Positions 11,701 through 20,394 of a stretch of DNA of 64,000 nucleotides are shown one piece after another. Source of the stretch: Pseudoips prasinana (taxonomy: Eukaryota; Arthropoda; Insecta; Lepidoptera; Nolidae); the NCBI GenBank assembly GCA_951640165.1, contig OX621252.1:8464501-8528500 (forward strand), written 5' to 3'. The translations under genes were made by a program, and so were the position numbers. Positions within the stretch are counted from its first letter, which is position 1. Every line of letters starts with the position of its first letter. The notes under the pieces are model-generated. The model was given only the letters and a program-made list of their open reading frames with translations. It was not told where the DNA came from and searched no databases.

Positions 11701-14700
11701 GTCAGGAAGTCAGCAATGTTAAGCTTGGAGAGCATATAAAACATTTGACGGTCATCATAGCCTAGTTGGTAGTGGTCTTGCCTACGAAGCTGGTGGTCCT
11801 GGGTTCGAATCCCGGTAAGTGCAAATATTTGTGTGTCTTGAGCACGAATATTTGTTTCTGAGTCATGGATGTTTTCTATGTATTTAAGTATTTATCTATC
11901 TATATAAGTATGTATATCGTCGCCTGGTACCCATAGTACAAGCTTTGCTTAGTTTGGGGCTAGGAAGATCTGTGTGACATTGTCCCCACATATTATATTA
12001 TATTAGGACTTGCATCTGGACTCCCACCGGTCGTGTCAGCCAAGATCATCGAATTATTGACCATTATTAGGCTCATAGTTAGATGCTCTCACCGGTCCGT
12101 AAGTGATTGGCGAGGTTAAGCAACTAGGCACGCGGTCAGTCCATAGATGGGCGACCGCAAAAGAGGCTTAATTTCTGAGCGTCTCCGTGCTTCGGAGGGC
12201 ACGTTAAGCTGTCGGTCCCGTAGTGTAAATGTATTCATTCGACAACTGTCGTTAAGTCATGTCAGAGACCTAGGTATTGGGTGGCTTGAACAACTCTGAC
12301 ACTAGGGTAACCACTGCCCATACGATAACTTCCAGTGACGAATACGAACAAACTGCTCACCACATCCTGTGGGAGTGTGATCTCTGGCAAAGTCAGCGTG
12401 ATATTATGTTAAACAGCTTGCAACCAATATCTGGAGTAGTTTATTATACGGATCTTGTAGCAACAAGGAACAACTTCCGTGCGTTTAAGCGCTTTTGCCA
12501 TACCTACTATTGGAATCAAATATAACAGCTCACTTAGGACCCTTAAATTGATCCTCGGTGCTTTTGCAGCTGGCCCCTCTAGTTGCAAATCTCTCATTTT
12601 ATGAGGCTATAGCCTCTTTATATCATTCTGTCTCCCGCTTTGCTCTGGAGGGAAGTGGAACTATTCATTTTCTAACTCCTCCTTTTTTGTCTTTCTGATT
12701 AAATTCATTGCGGGATCCAAGACAGTTAAAGCGATTCCCCGGGACATGCCTGAGCTTCACCGCTCAGTGTCATTTCATTGTGTGCCACTGTTGACTCGGC
12801 TTACAGGAGTTGCAATGGTGGGTAAGATGGAGGGACTAGTCCCGTAAAAATGCCCATACGATAAGTAAGTAATAAGTATTAGGCTGTGCGGGTGAATGCC
12901 AGGAATATCGCCACCACATCTCATCCCGATGGGGGGCATAGAAGTCAGCCCGAAGGAATATATACGAGAGACCGGACAGTAGCGTCTCTCTGTGAACTAT
13001 GACCATCATACTGCGATCTTCAACCCGTCCCCCAAGCGTGGCGATTATGACATATCCCTTCAAATGATGTAGGTACACAACTCCATTGTGGAAGTCTTTG
13101 TCAGCTGTGTACGGCATTCGGCTGATATGATGATGATGAGGTAGACGTCTTTAAGGATGGGCTACCCACTTTCAAAAAAATGTCATGAGTTTATTAAGTA
13201 AGCTTTAATTAGTGTAGTTAGTATTATTATTTTTTTTAATTAAGTTAAGAATGTGTTTCAGTTATTTGCTTGAGTTGATTATAAATATGTTTTAATTTTT
13301 GTTATGTTAAAAAATATGTTTAATTTTATTTGTTTTATGTAGTTTATTTTATTTCAATTAATTTTATTTTTATTTATGTGTTACTATTATGTGCGCATGC
13401 TGTGATACCTTAAAATGTTGTGCATTTGATTATAATTTCGTGCTTAATAATCTAAACGTAAGAAACAATGTAACAACTACTGGTTGTCCAATTAAATAAA
13501 TGATGATGAGACTGAAAGATGGACCGATGATATTGTGCGGGTCGCTGGAAACAGCAATTGCCGGTCTTGGGCAATTGTGGAGATCTTTGGGGGAGGCCTT
13601 TGACCAGCAGTGGACGTCTTTCAGCTGATATGATGATGAGACTGAAAATCCGTGGTTACTTACTCTCGACCTTGCTCATGCTGGGGATGTGGTAGTAGAG
13701 CACGGGAAGTTTAGGAGCTGCCTTAGCAACTTGGGACACGTAGAAGACTAGCTCATCGACTGTCGCCGGTTTGAAATACAGCTCAGGGAGAGTCAGCAGC
13801 GAATTTACACCCACAGCTTGGCAGTAACGCGCCTGGAAAGTACAAAGGAGATAGGTGTTATTGGTTCAAGAACAAACGTATCCTTTTTTGTTTGATCTGG
13901 GAACAGTATTCCCTTAGAAGCATTGTTGTTCTGGAAATATTGGGGTTTCTATTCCAAACATCGTCTATTTTGGGATTTGCTGGGTGGTGAAGGTTATCTA
14001 GTGATAATGTCGGAAAGTTTAGAGTTTTATTAAGTTTAACTTAATGACATTAAATTGACCTAGAATCAGTATCAAAATGTGGTACATAATCGGAGATTTC
14101 AGTATAATTTACTCAACAAACAAAATTCAATCATCACAGCCGCAATCGCAATATTTGTTAACACAGATTACCGACATAAATAGACTCACGCCTGTTTCCC
14201 AGAGGGGTAGGCAGAGACAACGGATTTCACACCTCTTTTGCCTCGTTTACTGTCATTACATTCTTCATACATGCTCACCGGTTTAGGTATTAATGAGTAT
14301 ATTGTTTTTGCTTTAAGTTGGTACGTCGTATATATGCAATATTGCATGTGAATAAAATATATAAATTTGACATGTTAAGTAAATGAAGAATAAAATAACA
14401 GTAAACGATGCAAAACAAGTGTGCGAAGATCGTGACAAATGGAAATCCGTTGTCTCTGCCTATCCCTCTGGGAAACTATAGTCTATGTATATAATATCTA
14501 TGAATGTAAATATAGGTAGGTACCCAACTTCTTATATGTTTATCTCAAGCACTCAAAACATCATATCATACGTTGACATTATGTAAATACCAAAACATTA
14601 TTTATCAGTACCATCATTGCGTAAGAAAACCGGCCAAGTGCGAGTCGGACTCACGCACGTAGAGTTCCGTACCATTGTCTATAGAAATGGCAATTAATCA

Positions 14701-17700
14701 CTTTTATTGAATTAAAATAAAACTAATATTAAAGGGGGGCTTCTTTGAGATTTGGTTTATTTTAATTCAATTATTTATTTTGAAATATGTCTAAATATTC
14801 TGTGAATATTTCAAGCGTCTACAGTAAAATCGAGCAGGACAGATAGACAGTGGAGTCTTAGTAATAGGGTCCTGTTCTATCCTTGGGCTATGGAACCCTA
14901 AAAATGTAGCAGCTTATCGCGAATTATAATAAAATTACAGTTACAGGGCAAAAATCTGTATGTACTCTACAGCAATTAGTAAACTGACAAAAAATATTGA
15001 TAAATACTGGCCTGTTTGTCTGTAGAACCGCAACCTGAGATGGATTGAATTGATTGAACATTCAGAGAGAAAAATGAGGACCACGAATGTAGGAAGATGG
15101 TACACACGGCTACATATCAAGCTATATATTTCCAGTATAAGCTGATCTCGCGTTGTATAGGATTTCTATACAATGAGAGGTCAGCTTGATATGCAGCTGT
15201 ATGTACAAAAAACTTACTATGATAAAAATTTTGCTATCCCATGGGTAGGTACTGGTGTAGAAATCACAAGCTCCACAACGTATGCTTATTGAGGAAGTGT
15301 ACTACGTGAGCTCGACAAATGGATGTGCGATTAACGCTTATGCGACAAAACTGTACTGCGACTCACCATAGTGCGAATGCACGCTAGTGGGACACACTGA
15401 AGATCGGCATCTCGCCAAACGATCAATAGGTTTAGGTTTGGTTCGGTTCGGTTAGGTTAGGTTAGAACATGACAAAACAACGCACGAGCCGAGCGAGTGA
15501 ACCGAGCTTGCCGCGAGAGCGGCCGGCGAAGTGCCAGAAAGCCAATTGCTTTTTACGAGATGTCGATCTTCAGTGTGTCGCACTAGCATGCATTCGAACT
15601 ATGGTGAGTCGCAGTAGGTAAAGTTTTGTCGCATAAGCGTTAATCGCACATCCATTTGTTGAGCTCACGTAGTACCTACACTCTAATGAACTGAACTTAT
15701 TGGCTTACCAAGATGTTAACAAACTTCTTCCAATCATTCATAAAAAACCAGCAGAAACAGAAACAGTTATTCCCATAAACATTGTGGTTACAAACAGCGG
15801 TGCACTCCATGTTATATGTTTGCCATGCAAATGGTGGCGTGCAAATGTTACAATTATTAAAATCAAAATGATGACATGTAAGTTTCTATAATTAAATATG
15901 AGCGTTACAATTACGAAAGTCAATAATATATATTTCATGGCATTTAGGTAAAATAATTAAATCATATAGTCAAAATTAATATAATAATATTTGCTCTCTC
16001 ATCAATCACTAGTTTTAGCTAGAACTTCTTGAATCATAAAGTTACCAGGGGCACTACCGGCTAAGTCGCCGAACATCGATTTCTTAAATGGCGTTCAAAT
16101 AAATAATGGTTAAAATTACTTAATCAATCGTTAAATCGGCTTCCATGAGCACATGTGACGTCATAAATGGTCCGGAATCGATTGTCAACGTTGAAGCCGA
16201 TTTAACGATTAATTAAGTCATTTTTAACCTTTATTTATTTGAACGCCATTTAAGAAATCGATGTTCGGTGACTTAGCCGGTAAAGGCCCAGGGGTGCTAC
16301 CGGCTAACTCGCCGAACATCGGGATAGTGATTGGCGTTCAAATAAATAAAGGTAAACATGACTTAATCAATCGTTAAATCGGCTTCCATGAGCACATGTG
16401 ACGTCGTAAATGGTCCAGAATCGATTTTCAACGTTTGAATTGTTAACGTTGAAAATCGATTCTGCCGATTTAACGATTGATTTAGTCATTTTTAACCTTT
16501 ATTAATTTGAACGCCAATCACTATCCCGATGTTCGTCGACTTAACCGGTAGCCCCCCAGGTGCAATCTAGTTTAACGGGGTGTACTAACAGTCAAATGCT
16601 CGTCTAGCTCTTAATTAAAGTATCAGAGGTTCATTAATGAATGAATTTATATTTTCTAGATGCGGGTAGCACAAGACCGGCAATTATGGAAATGTTTGGG
16701 GATGCGTTTGTCCAGCTGATAAGCTGTCTCGTGTTGTATAGGATTTCCATACAATGAGAGGTCAGCTTATATTGGAAATTATAGCTTGATATACAGCCGT
16801 ATATACCAAGAACTTAACACCGGCCGACCGGCAATTGTGGAAATGTTTGGAGGATGCGTTTGTCCAGCTGAGGGCGTCTTTGGTTGATATGATGAATATT
16901 GATTTATTATCGTTCTTACCAGCTCAACAACATCAGCTAGTGGTGCCCCTCCAACCTGGACCTGGATGTGAAGACCAGTGGTCTCGGCGGCGGTCACCCA
17001 GGAGTCAATGACCTTCTTCCTGTCATTCACTGAGAGTGACATGTGCTCGCCTGTTGTGCCGCCAACTGGAGACATAAGAAAATTCAGGAGCTGAACTTTA
17101 TCAAGACGTAGATCTTAGTACCCTGTTTCTGTTACAAGACTAGCCATAGCGATGTTTTATGCACAAAGGCTTGCCCAAATAAATTAGCCGTGAGTACTAC
17201 TGGTACAGACGCCAGCACATCCAGCTACCCCAATCTGTCAAATTTCTTTTATAGATTTTCAACTTTATCACATAAGTACCTATAAGGTTCATTTTCAATT
17301 GGGGAAATTTGACAGATAGGGATAGCGTGATGTGCTGGCGTCTGTACCAGTAGTACTCACGGCTACATATCAAGCATTTGACATTCACGCATTTTAAATA
17401 AACAATGGTATTTGTTATCTAAGTTATAATGTATTTAACTATATGATGCGACCCCAGACATTAATATTGTATAAATTTTAATTATAATCTAAATATATGT
17501 TATGTTTTAGATGCCATTCATCATCATCATCATATCAGCCGAAAGACGTCCATTGCTGGACAAAGGCCTCTCCCAAAGATCTCCATAATTGCCGGTCTTG
17601 CGCTATCCGCATCCAGCGATTTCCAGCGACCCGCACAAGATCATCGGTCCATCTTGTAGGGGGCCTGCCCACGCTGCGTCTTCCGGTTCGTGGTCGCCAC

Positions 17701-20394
17701 TCGAGAACCTTTCTGCCCCAGCGGCCGTCGGCTCTACGAGCTATGAGCCATGCCATTATTTAATTTTAATGTTTAATTGAATATAATTATAATTACCCAG
17801 AAACTTATGTTGCTGTGCCCTTACAGGGTCCATAACAGTACGTAAGCTTTAAGCCTATTGGAACACCTTCACTCACATTATGGTATGCAAATAAATGAAT
17901 TTGAATAAGCTATACTTTTCCAGTAAAAGCTCATCCCGCGTCGTATAGGATTTCGATAGAATGAGAGATGAGGTTATATTGGAAATGTATAGCTTGATAT
18001 GTTGCCGTTTGTACCTACTACTAATAACAGAAACTTATTCTAAGTAATAGAATCAGGCGTTACTTTGTAGAAATCCATATCATTGAAATTAGAAAATTAA
18101 TATGTAGCGTTAATTCCGCTAATTGTCAGTTTGATTAAGCCAGGATGCAATATGCACCGCCCTCCCGCCCGCAATAAATATGCACATGCAAGAAGGACGA
18201 TATAAAAATGGGTAGCATTCGAGCACTCGACGAGTTAGCATCCCTTGAAATTAGTCCGTGGAGGACTGAAACATGTGTTGGGTATCGTACCGGCGGATGG
18301 AATTTGCATTTTTATTTTGTCCTTCTTGCATGTGCATACTTTTTGCGGGCAGGAGGGCGGTGCATATTGCATCCCGACTTTAACGAACTAAACATTACAT
18401 ATTCAGATACTTATTGAATAAATACAAGTCAATAAAACCCTACCCTACCCTAATGTATATTCTTTTCTTATAAAATATGATGGCAAACGAGCAAGAGGGT
18501 CACCTGATGGTAAGTGATAGACCCATAGACACTCGCAACACCAGAAGAGCCGCAAGTGCGTTTATGGCTTTTAGGAAAAGAATAGGCTCTCTTCTTGAAG
18601 GGTGTCACGTCATACCGGAGCGGAAATACCTCCGCAGTTAATTGATTCCACAGAGCGGTAGTGCGCGGCAAAAAGTTTCTTGTAAAACTCACGGCAAAAG
18701 GTATTGAAATAGTTATTCTCTCATTTTAGTCCATCAATAAGCAATTTTCATGTACTATTTCGTGTGTGTGAGTGAAACGGCTTCACTTTCTTTGCCTGAT
18801 CTTACCCAAAACGCAAGTAATTCCAGAGTCAGCCAAAAACTTTGCGTAACCAGGAATGGCGTTGAAGTTGATGGTTTGATCATCGTTGAGTGGAGTGAAC
18901 ACAGGAGGCATTAACCCACGAGCAGTGAAGGATACCTGTAGGAATAAAAATGATGAGTAGAGTAGGAAAAAAATACCGCAGTGTCTCAAGTCGAAAATCT
19001 TCGACCAGTGTGTGTTGCCAGTGATGACTTGCGGAACAGAGACGTGGTCGCTCACTATGGGGTCAATATGACCCCATAGTAACTGTGCTATGGGCAAGGG
19101 CACCCAAAGAGCAATGGAGAGAGTTAGGAGCAGGATATCGAATCAGAAGTGCAAGGGAACCAAAGCAACCGACATAGCCCGAAGAATTGCCAAGCTGAAG
19201 TGGCAGTGGGCAGAGCTCAAAGGTCGTGGAGCCGACGGCCACTGGGGCAGAAAGGTTCTGAAGTGGCGACCGTGAACCGGAAGACGCAGCATGAGCGCCT
19301 GCTCATGCTGCATCATGTAGGGGGCCTCCCCTACATGATGGACCGATTATCTAGTGAGGCCCAATGGAAGTCGCTGGATACGGATAGCGCAAGCCCGGCA
19401 ATTGTGGCAATCTTTGGGGGAGGCCTTTATCCAGCAGTGGGCGTCTTTTGACTGATATAATGATGATGATGATGATAATAAAAAATAGGTAATTTAAGGT
19501 GCACGGGTCCTAGGAGAAGACATCGACGCGGACTTTGTATCGATTTGGTCGTGGAGCGAGCAAATAAATACTTAGTTATTTAGGAAATTATAGTAAATTT
19601 GATCATATTAATGATGAACAGTAATTATTTCTTTACAAAAATTAATGATATCCCATAATAACCAAAAATGGAAAATGAGAGCCAAGTTCAGTATTAAAAA
19701 ATACGTCGTTTTCGATTTCACTGACAAAACAATCGAGATCTATATACGTCAGTAGGTATATGATGGAATAAATCATATCTTAAATGTGTAAGTTTGCAAG
19801 CTTGTAAGAGAGCCTAGTGGTTAGACCGCTGGACTGTCGAATCAGTGTCTGTCTGTCGAGTTCATACCCAAGTACGGATTCATGTGCATATTAGAAATTA
19901 AATATCTCATACTTAAAACGGTAAAAGATTGTTGACTTCATTTGTGGCGAAGCGGCTAAGACAGTCGCCTCACCGTTTCGTGTCGCGGGTTCGAGTCCCG
20001 CGCCGGACAACTATTTGTGTGGCCCATAAATAGTTGTTCTGAGTCTTGATGTAATTTGTATCCGTCTAATTATATGTTTGTAAAGTACCCCGCGACACAG
20101 GGATTAGATTCCCTAGTGCGGGAGTTGCCTTAAAAAATAAATAAAAAAGGAACACATTGTAAGGAAAAATGCATGGCTAAGAGTTCTCCAAAAATGCACT
20201 ACATGGCATCTGAAGTTTGCCAATCGTCAAAAAGCCGGCGTTGTAGACTATGGCCTTATTTTGAGAGGAGGTGGCCTCATTTTGCCTTGCAGTGGGACAG
20301 TAATGCACACAAAATACTAACAGCATCCTATTAGAAAATGTCAGTAAGAATCTACACAAAATTAAGAGATGTTATTATTTTTATGACTTACCAT
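5638..20394 (-). CDS. N-acetylneuraminate lyase (sialic acid aldolase), 7 coding exons
   Basis: Predicted to cleave N-acetylneuraminate to N-acetylmannosamine and pyruvate in the cytosol (family knowledge: NanA/DHDPS-type class I aldolase, TIM barrel). Coding exons on the minus strand: 20394-20392, 18935-18806, 17065-16920, 13832-13664, 11586-11441, 9347-9176, 5783-5638. All introns are GT..AG and every phase joins, giving 303 residues, close to animal homologues. Visible motifs: GGTTGE (about residues 46-51), LYYHIPS with the likely catalytic Tyr about 140, and FKGIKFTS with the Schiff-base Lys about 170. No signal peptide or membrane segment. The start is fixed because exon 1 ends in ATG and exon 2 opens in frame with GTATCC. 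Introns hold many MITEs, SINEs and LINE pieces. Close DHDPS-family paralogues are the only alternative; the HIP motif and overall similarity favour the lyase. Confidence 0.9.
5838..5972. repeat. 34-bp perfect inverted repeat around an AT-rich tandem core
   Basis: Arm 5838-5871 (starts ACCGGATCCAGTTTAGCAGT) is exactly reverse-complemented at 5939-5972. The 67-bp spacer consists of repeats of about 20 bp around TTATAGTTAACTTATATTAC. It lies in the last lyase intron, 54 bp upstream (in gene sense) of the exon 7 acceptor. Confidence 0.9.
6168..6216. repeat. Perfect palindrome, 24-nt arms, 1-nt loop
   Basis: ATATTGTCAATGGTTCTGTC continues to 6191. After a single T its exact reverse complement runs 6193-6216. 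It separates two related AT-rich segments (about 6043-6165 and 6213-6330) that share GAGCTAGCTAAATAT-like strings, as if a segment had been duplicated around it. Confidence 0.88.
6238..6452 (+). repeat. Dispersed repeat, copy 1 (copy 2 at 25092-25352)
   Basis: From TAGATAATTAAAC to GTGAATAAAAACCTTTT this segment is closely matched at 25092-25352, in the same orientation. It has no ORF or TIR. Shared strings include GATACGAGCTAGCTAAATAT and TTTACAAGCGCTTTTTTAAA. Confidence 0.8.
6569..6737 (+). mobile_element. Helitron-like element
   Basis: Begins TCTACTATATAAAAATAAGT and ends GCGGGTAACACCGCGG, then GGCACAGCTAG followed by T. The interior CCAGAACGCACGAACCGATT is a common internal motif of these short elements. 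Confidence 0.65.
7801..8112 (-). mobile_element. Helitron-like element
   Basis: The minus-strand end is GGGCACAGCTAG (at 7801), preceded by the ACGCGGACGAAGTCGC hairpin; the start is TCTATAC at 8112. A GACA microsatellite run sits at about 7978-7994. Confidence 0.65.
8837..9030 (-). mobile_element. tRNA-derived SINE (family B), degenerate
   Basis: Reversed relative of 19938-20148: CCCGCGC...TGCATCGCGGGG at 8840-8882, then a degenerate tRNA-like head ending near 9030 with a B-box-like string. It lies just downstream, in gene sense, of lyase exon 6. Confidence 0.55.
9176..9347 (-). CDS. Lyase coding exon 6
   Basis: 172 bp. Acceptor TTTCAG before CTCGTCGCTCC; donor GTAGGTAC. Encodes [19 protein letters not shown] and the helix after it (residues about 199-255). 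The IGTTWN string corresponds to the GSTYN-type motif of animal lyases. Confidence 0.88.
9537..10010 (-). pseudogene. LINE ORF fragment, C-terminal Cys/His region
   Basis: An open frame of 123 codons (9908-9537) includes [18 protein letters not shown], the C-terminal zinc-binding segment typical of non-LTR retrotransposons that carry RNase H. The frame appears to continue upstream to about 10010 ([13 protein letters not shown]). The 5' part is missing. It lies in a lyase intron on the sense strand. Confidence 0.7.
10015..10175. repeat. Fragment of a CGATCGCAGTAAGAT repeat
   Basis: Shares GGCGATCGCAGTAAGAT and GGGATGAGATGGGGTGATGA (in inverse) with 25800-25930, and is weakly related to 12880-13110 and 43262-43380. 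Probably LINE 3'-UTR debris; no ORF. Confidence 0.45.
10388..10618. mobile_element. MITE with GAAGTTATACTTC ends
   Basis: GAAGTTATACTTC at 10388 and GAAGTATAACTTC at 10606 form short TIRs. The interior repeats GAGAGTGAATTTTACGATGC twice and the CCAGGTGGTATGAAAA type motif twice, with a GCGCGC core. No coding capacity. Confidence 0.65.
11069..11386 (-). mobile_element. Helitron-like element, longer copy
   Basis: Same family as 2418-2635 but fuller (318 bp). Minus-strand start TCTATAATA, end GTAAAACCGCGGGGCACAGC then TAG. It ends 55 bp from the exon 5 donor. Confidence 0.65.
11441..11586 (-). CDS. Lyase coding exon 5, Schiff-base lysine
   Basis: 146 bp, acceptor TTCACAG, donor GTGAGT. Encodes [20 protein letters not shown] followed by FTS (residues 151-198). 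The Lys of GIKFTS is the expected Schiff-base residue; LGSDT near the end matches the family's L-F-G-x-D region. Confidence 0.88.
11750..12005 (+). mobile_element. tRNA-derived SINE (family A), near full length
   Basis: The head has A-box-like TAGTTGGTAGTGG and B-box GGTTCGAATCC with tRNA-like spacing. The body contains GAGCACGAATATTTGTTTCT and GTCGCCTGGTACCCATAGTA, ending in an ATT repeat. Other copies: 22882-24055 (split) and 25441-25694 (inverted). Confidence 0.8.
12250..12840 (+). pseudogene. LINE 3' end: C-terminal ORF piece and 3'-UTR
   Basis: A reading frame from 12277 to 12525 contains [17 protein letters not shown], a C-terminal motif of non-LTR retrotransposon polyproteins, followed by a stop and a 3'-UTR to about 12840. 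An inverted copy of the UTR lies at 1535-1690. The remainder of the element is absent. Confidence 0.6.
12880..13120. repeat. Retroelement 3'-UTR-like fragment
   Basis: Contains ATCTCATCCCGATGGGGGGC and CCAAGCGTGGCGATTATG, strings shared with 25840-25940 and, for the second, 43315-43336. It is followed by a GATGATGATGAG simple run. Non-coding debris in a lyase intron. Confidence 0.45.
13515..13640 (+). mobile_element. RTE-like LINE 3'-end fragment
   Basis: GATGGACCGATGATATTGTG onward, GGGGGAGGCCTTTGACCAGC and the terminal ATATGATGATGAG match the coding end of the family seen intact at 17519-17756. The frame is broken. Confidence 0.65.
13664..13832 (-). CDS. Lyase coding exon 4, catalytic tyrosine
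   Basis: 169 bp, acceptor TTTCCAG, donor GTAAGT. Encodes residues about 94-149 including [13 protein letters not shown], where the second Tyr is the likely proton-relay residue. The last base begins an Ile codon finished by exon 5. Confidence 0.88.
14180..14486. mobile_element. TIR element, ATAGACT...TTTCCCAGAGGG ends
   Basis: The left arm contains TTTCCCAGAGGGGTAGGCAG and continues AGACAACGGATTTC. The right arm is its reverse complement (GAAATCCGTTGTCTCTGCCT then ATCCCTCTGGGAAA). About 300 bp, AT-rich interior, no coding capacity. Confidence 0.75.
14625..14905 (+). mobile_element. Repeat starting ACCGGCCAAGTGCGAGTCGG
   Basis: Starts AAAACCGGCCAAGTGCGAGT and ends GGCTATGGAACCCTAAAAAT. The GAGTTCCGTACC near the start and GGAACCC near the end are loosely inverted. 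A reversed fragment is at 5485-5545. It is a common type of lepidopteran interspersed repeat; class uncertain. Confidence 0.55.
15100..15206. mobile_element. MITE family 2 (CACGGCTACATATCAAGC ends)
   Basis: GTACACACGGCTACATATCA begins at 15100 and the inverted TGATATGCAGCTGTATGTAC ends at 15206. The centre is the near-palindrome GTTGTATAGGATTTCTATAC. Relatives at 16725-16818, 17915-18012 and 35823-35948. Confidence 0.8.
15299..15675. mobile_element. TIR element with arms of about 115 bp
   Basis: GTACTACGTGAGCTCGACAA at 15299 is mirrored by TTGAGCTCACGTAGTAC ending at 15675. The arms remain alignable inward past ACACTGAAGATCG. The core has GGTTCGGTTCGGTTAGGTTA and a GC-rich stretch. No ORF; foldback-type non-autonomous element. 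Confidence 0.8.
16049..16289. mobile_element. Long-palindrome MITE, copy 1
   Basis: The left half GGCACTACCGGCTAAGTCGC to the centre (about 16165) is mirrored almost base for base by the right half ending GACTTAGCCGGTAAAGGCC. Arms of about 100 bp include ATCGATTTCTTAAATGGCGT. It is immediately followed by a second copy. Confidence 0.85.
16291..16558. mobile_element. Long-palindrome MITE, copy 2
   Basis: Starts GGGGTGCTACCGGCTAACTC and ends GACTTAACCGGTAGCCCCCC. The interior matches copy 1 (CGTTAAATCGGCTTCCATGA, CACATGTGACGTC) but the outer arm carries GGGATAGTGATTGGCG. The centre has a second hairpin around AACGTTGAAAATCGATTC. Confidence 0.85.
16660..16890 (+). mobile_element. RTE-like 3' fragments flanking half of a MITE family 2 element
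   Basis: GATGCGGGTAGCACAAGACC at 16660 and GGCAATTGTGGAAATGTTTG at 16831 are both copies of the RTE-like coding end. Between them, 16725-16818 is the right half of MITE family 2 (GTTGTATAGGATTTCCATAC, GATATACAGCCGTATATACC). The insertion duplicated the flanking LINE string. Confidence 0.6.
16920..17065 (-). CDS. Lyase coding exon 3, pyruvate-binding loop
   Basis: 146 bp, acceptor TCTCCAG, donor GTAAGA. Encodes [20 protein letters not shown] and on to VVEL (residues 45-93). The GGTTGE loop binds the pyruvate carboxylate in the family. Confidence 0.88.
17187..17363. mobile_element. MITE family 1 with extra 16-bp inverted arms
   Basis: Core 17203-17347 has GTACAGACGCCAGCACATC ends, as at 20947 and 39954. 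Outside it, GCCGTGAGTACTACTG (17187-17202) is exactly mirrored by CAGTAGTACTCACGGC (17348-17363), so the palindrome is longer than in the other copies. Confidence 0.85.
17519..17756 (-). pseudogene. RTE-like LINE, C-terminal coding end
   Basis: The minus-strand frame 17756-17535 reads [20 protein letters not shown], then [19 protein letters not shown], ending VQQWTSFG. This is the C-terminus typical of RTE-clade retrotransposons in Lepidoptera. The 3' end is an ATGATG run. It is heavily 5'-truncated; the plus-strand open frames over it are shadows. Confidence 0.75.
17915..18012. mobile_element. MITE family 2, diverged copy
   Basis: CGTCGTATAGGATTTCGATA at the centre and GTATAGCTTGATATGTTGCC at the right match 15100-15206. 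The left TIR is decayed. Confidence 0.6.
18143..18374. mobile_element. TIR element with arms of about 57 bp
   Basis: GGATGCAATATGCACCGCCC at 18143 is mirrored by GGGCGGTGCATATTGCATCC ending 18374. The arms continue through TGCACATGCAAGAAGGAC. The open frame inside (18208-18417) crosses the arm and is not a gene. Confidence 0.85.
18472..18700 (-). pseudogene. LINE 3' end, coding remnant
   Basis: The minus-strand frame shows [20 protein letters not shown] and then [20 protein letters not shown], the same C-terminus as 28274-28594. Heavily 5'-truncated. Confidence 0.7.
18806..18935 (-). CDS. Lyase coding exon 2 (N-terminus)
   Basis: 130 bp, acceptor TTCCTACAG, donor GTAAGATC. Encodes [20 protein letters not shown] to GITCVL, the first strand and helix of the barrel. 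The [10 protein letters not shown] segment is characteristic of animal N-acetylneuraminate lyases. Confidence 0.88.
19060..19470 (+). pseudogene. RTE-like LINE 3' end with two inserted hairpins
   Basis: Frames contain [17 protein letters not shown] and, further on, the ATTGTGGCAATCTTTGGGGG type end. At 19286-19340 the expected sequence is replaced by two back-to-back hairpins: an 11-nt arm GCAGCATGAGC with loop GCCT, and a 13-nt arm CATCATGTAGGGG with loop GCCT. A GATGATGATG run ends it. Confidence 0.7.
19938..20148 (+). mobile_element. tRNA-derived SINE (family B), full length
   Basis: The tRNA-like head has GTGGCGAAGCGGCTAAGACA (A box) and GGTTCGAGTCCCGC (B box). It is followed by TGATGTAATTTGTATCCGTC, GTACCCCGCGACACAGGGAT and an A-rich tail with AAATAAAAAA. 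The tRNA-like fold lacks a paired acceptor stem, so it is not a tRNA gene. It lies in lyase intron 1. Confidence 0.8.
20392..20394 (-). CDS. Lyase coding exon 1 (ATG only)
   Basis: The minus strand reads ACAAAATG followed immediately by the donor GTAAGTCAT. The exon therefore contributes only the start codon; the untranslated part extends upstream (above 20394) to an undetermined start. The phase-0 join to GTATCC in exon 2 restores an N-terminus of expected length. Confidence 0.7.

Noticed and set aside
15455..15468. Interstitial telomeric TTAGG repeat
   Set aside because: Only about three TTAGG-like units (GGTTAGGTTAGGTTAG) within the core of a TIR element; too short for telomeric DNA.
16049..16558. 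microRNA precursor hairpins
   Set aside because: Arms of about 100 bp with near-perfect pairing and two tandem copies fit MITEs better than miRNA precursors.
18208..18417. 69-codon ORF
   Set aside because: Runs through the arm of a TIR element and shows no family resemblance.
19938..20040. tRNA gene
   Set aside because: A and B boxes are present, but the acceptor stem does not pair and the sequence continues into a SINE body with an A-rich tail; sister copies exist.
5638..20394. Bacterial contamination as source of the lyase
   Set aside because: Seven exons with GT/AG introns full of lepidopteran repeats show it is a nuclear animal gene.
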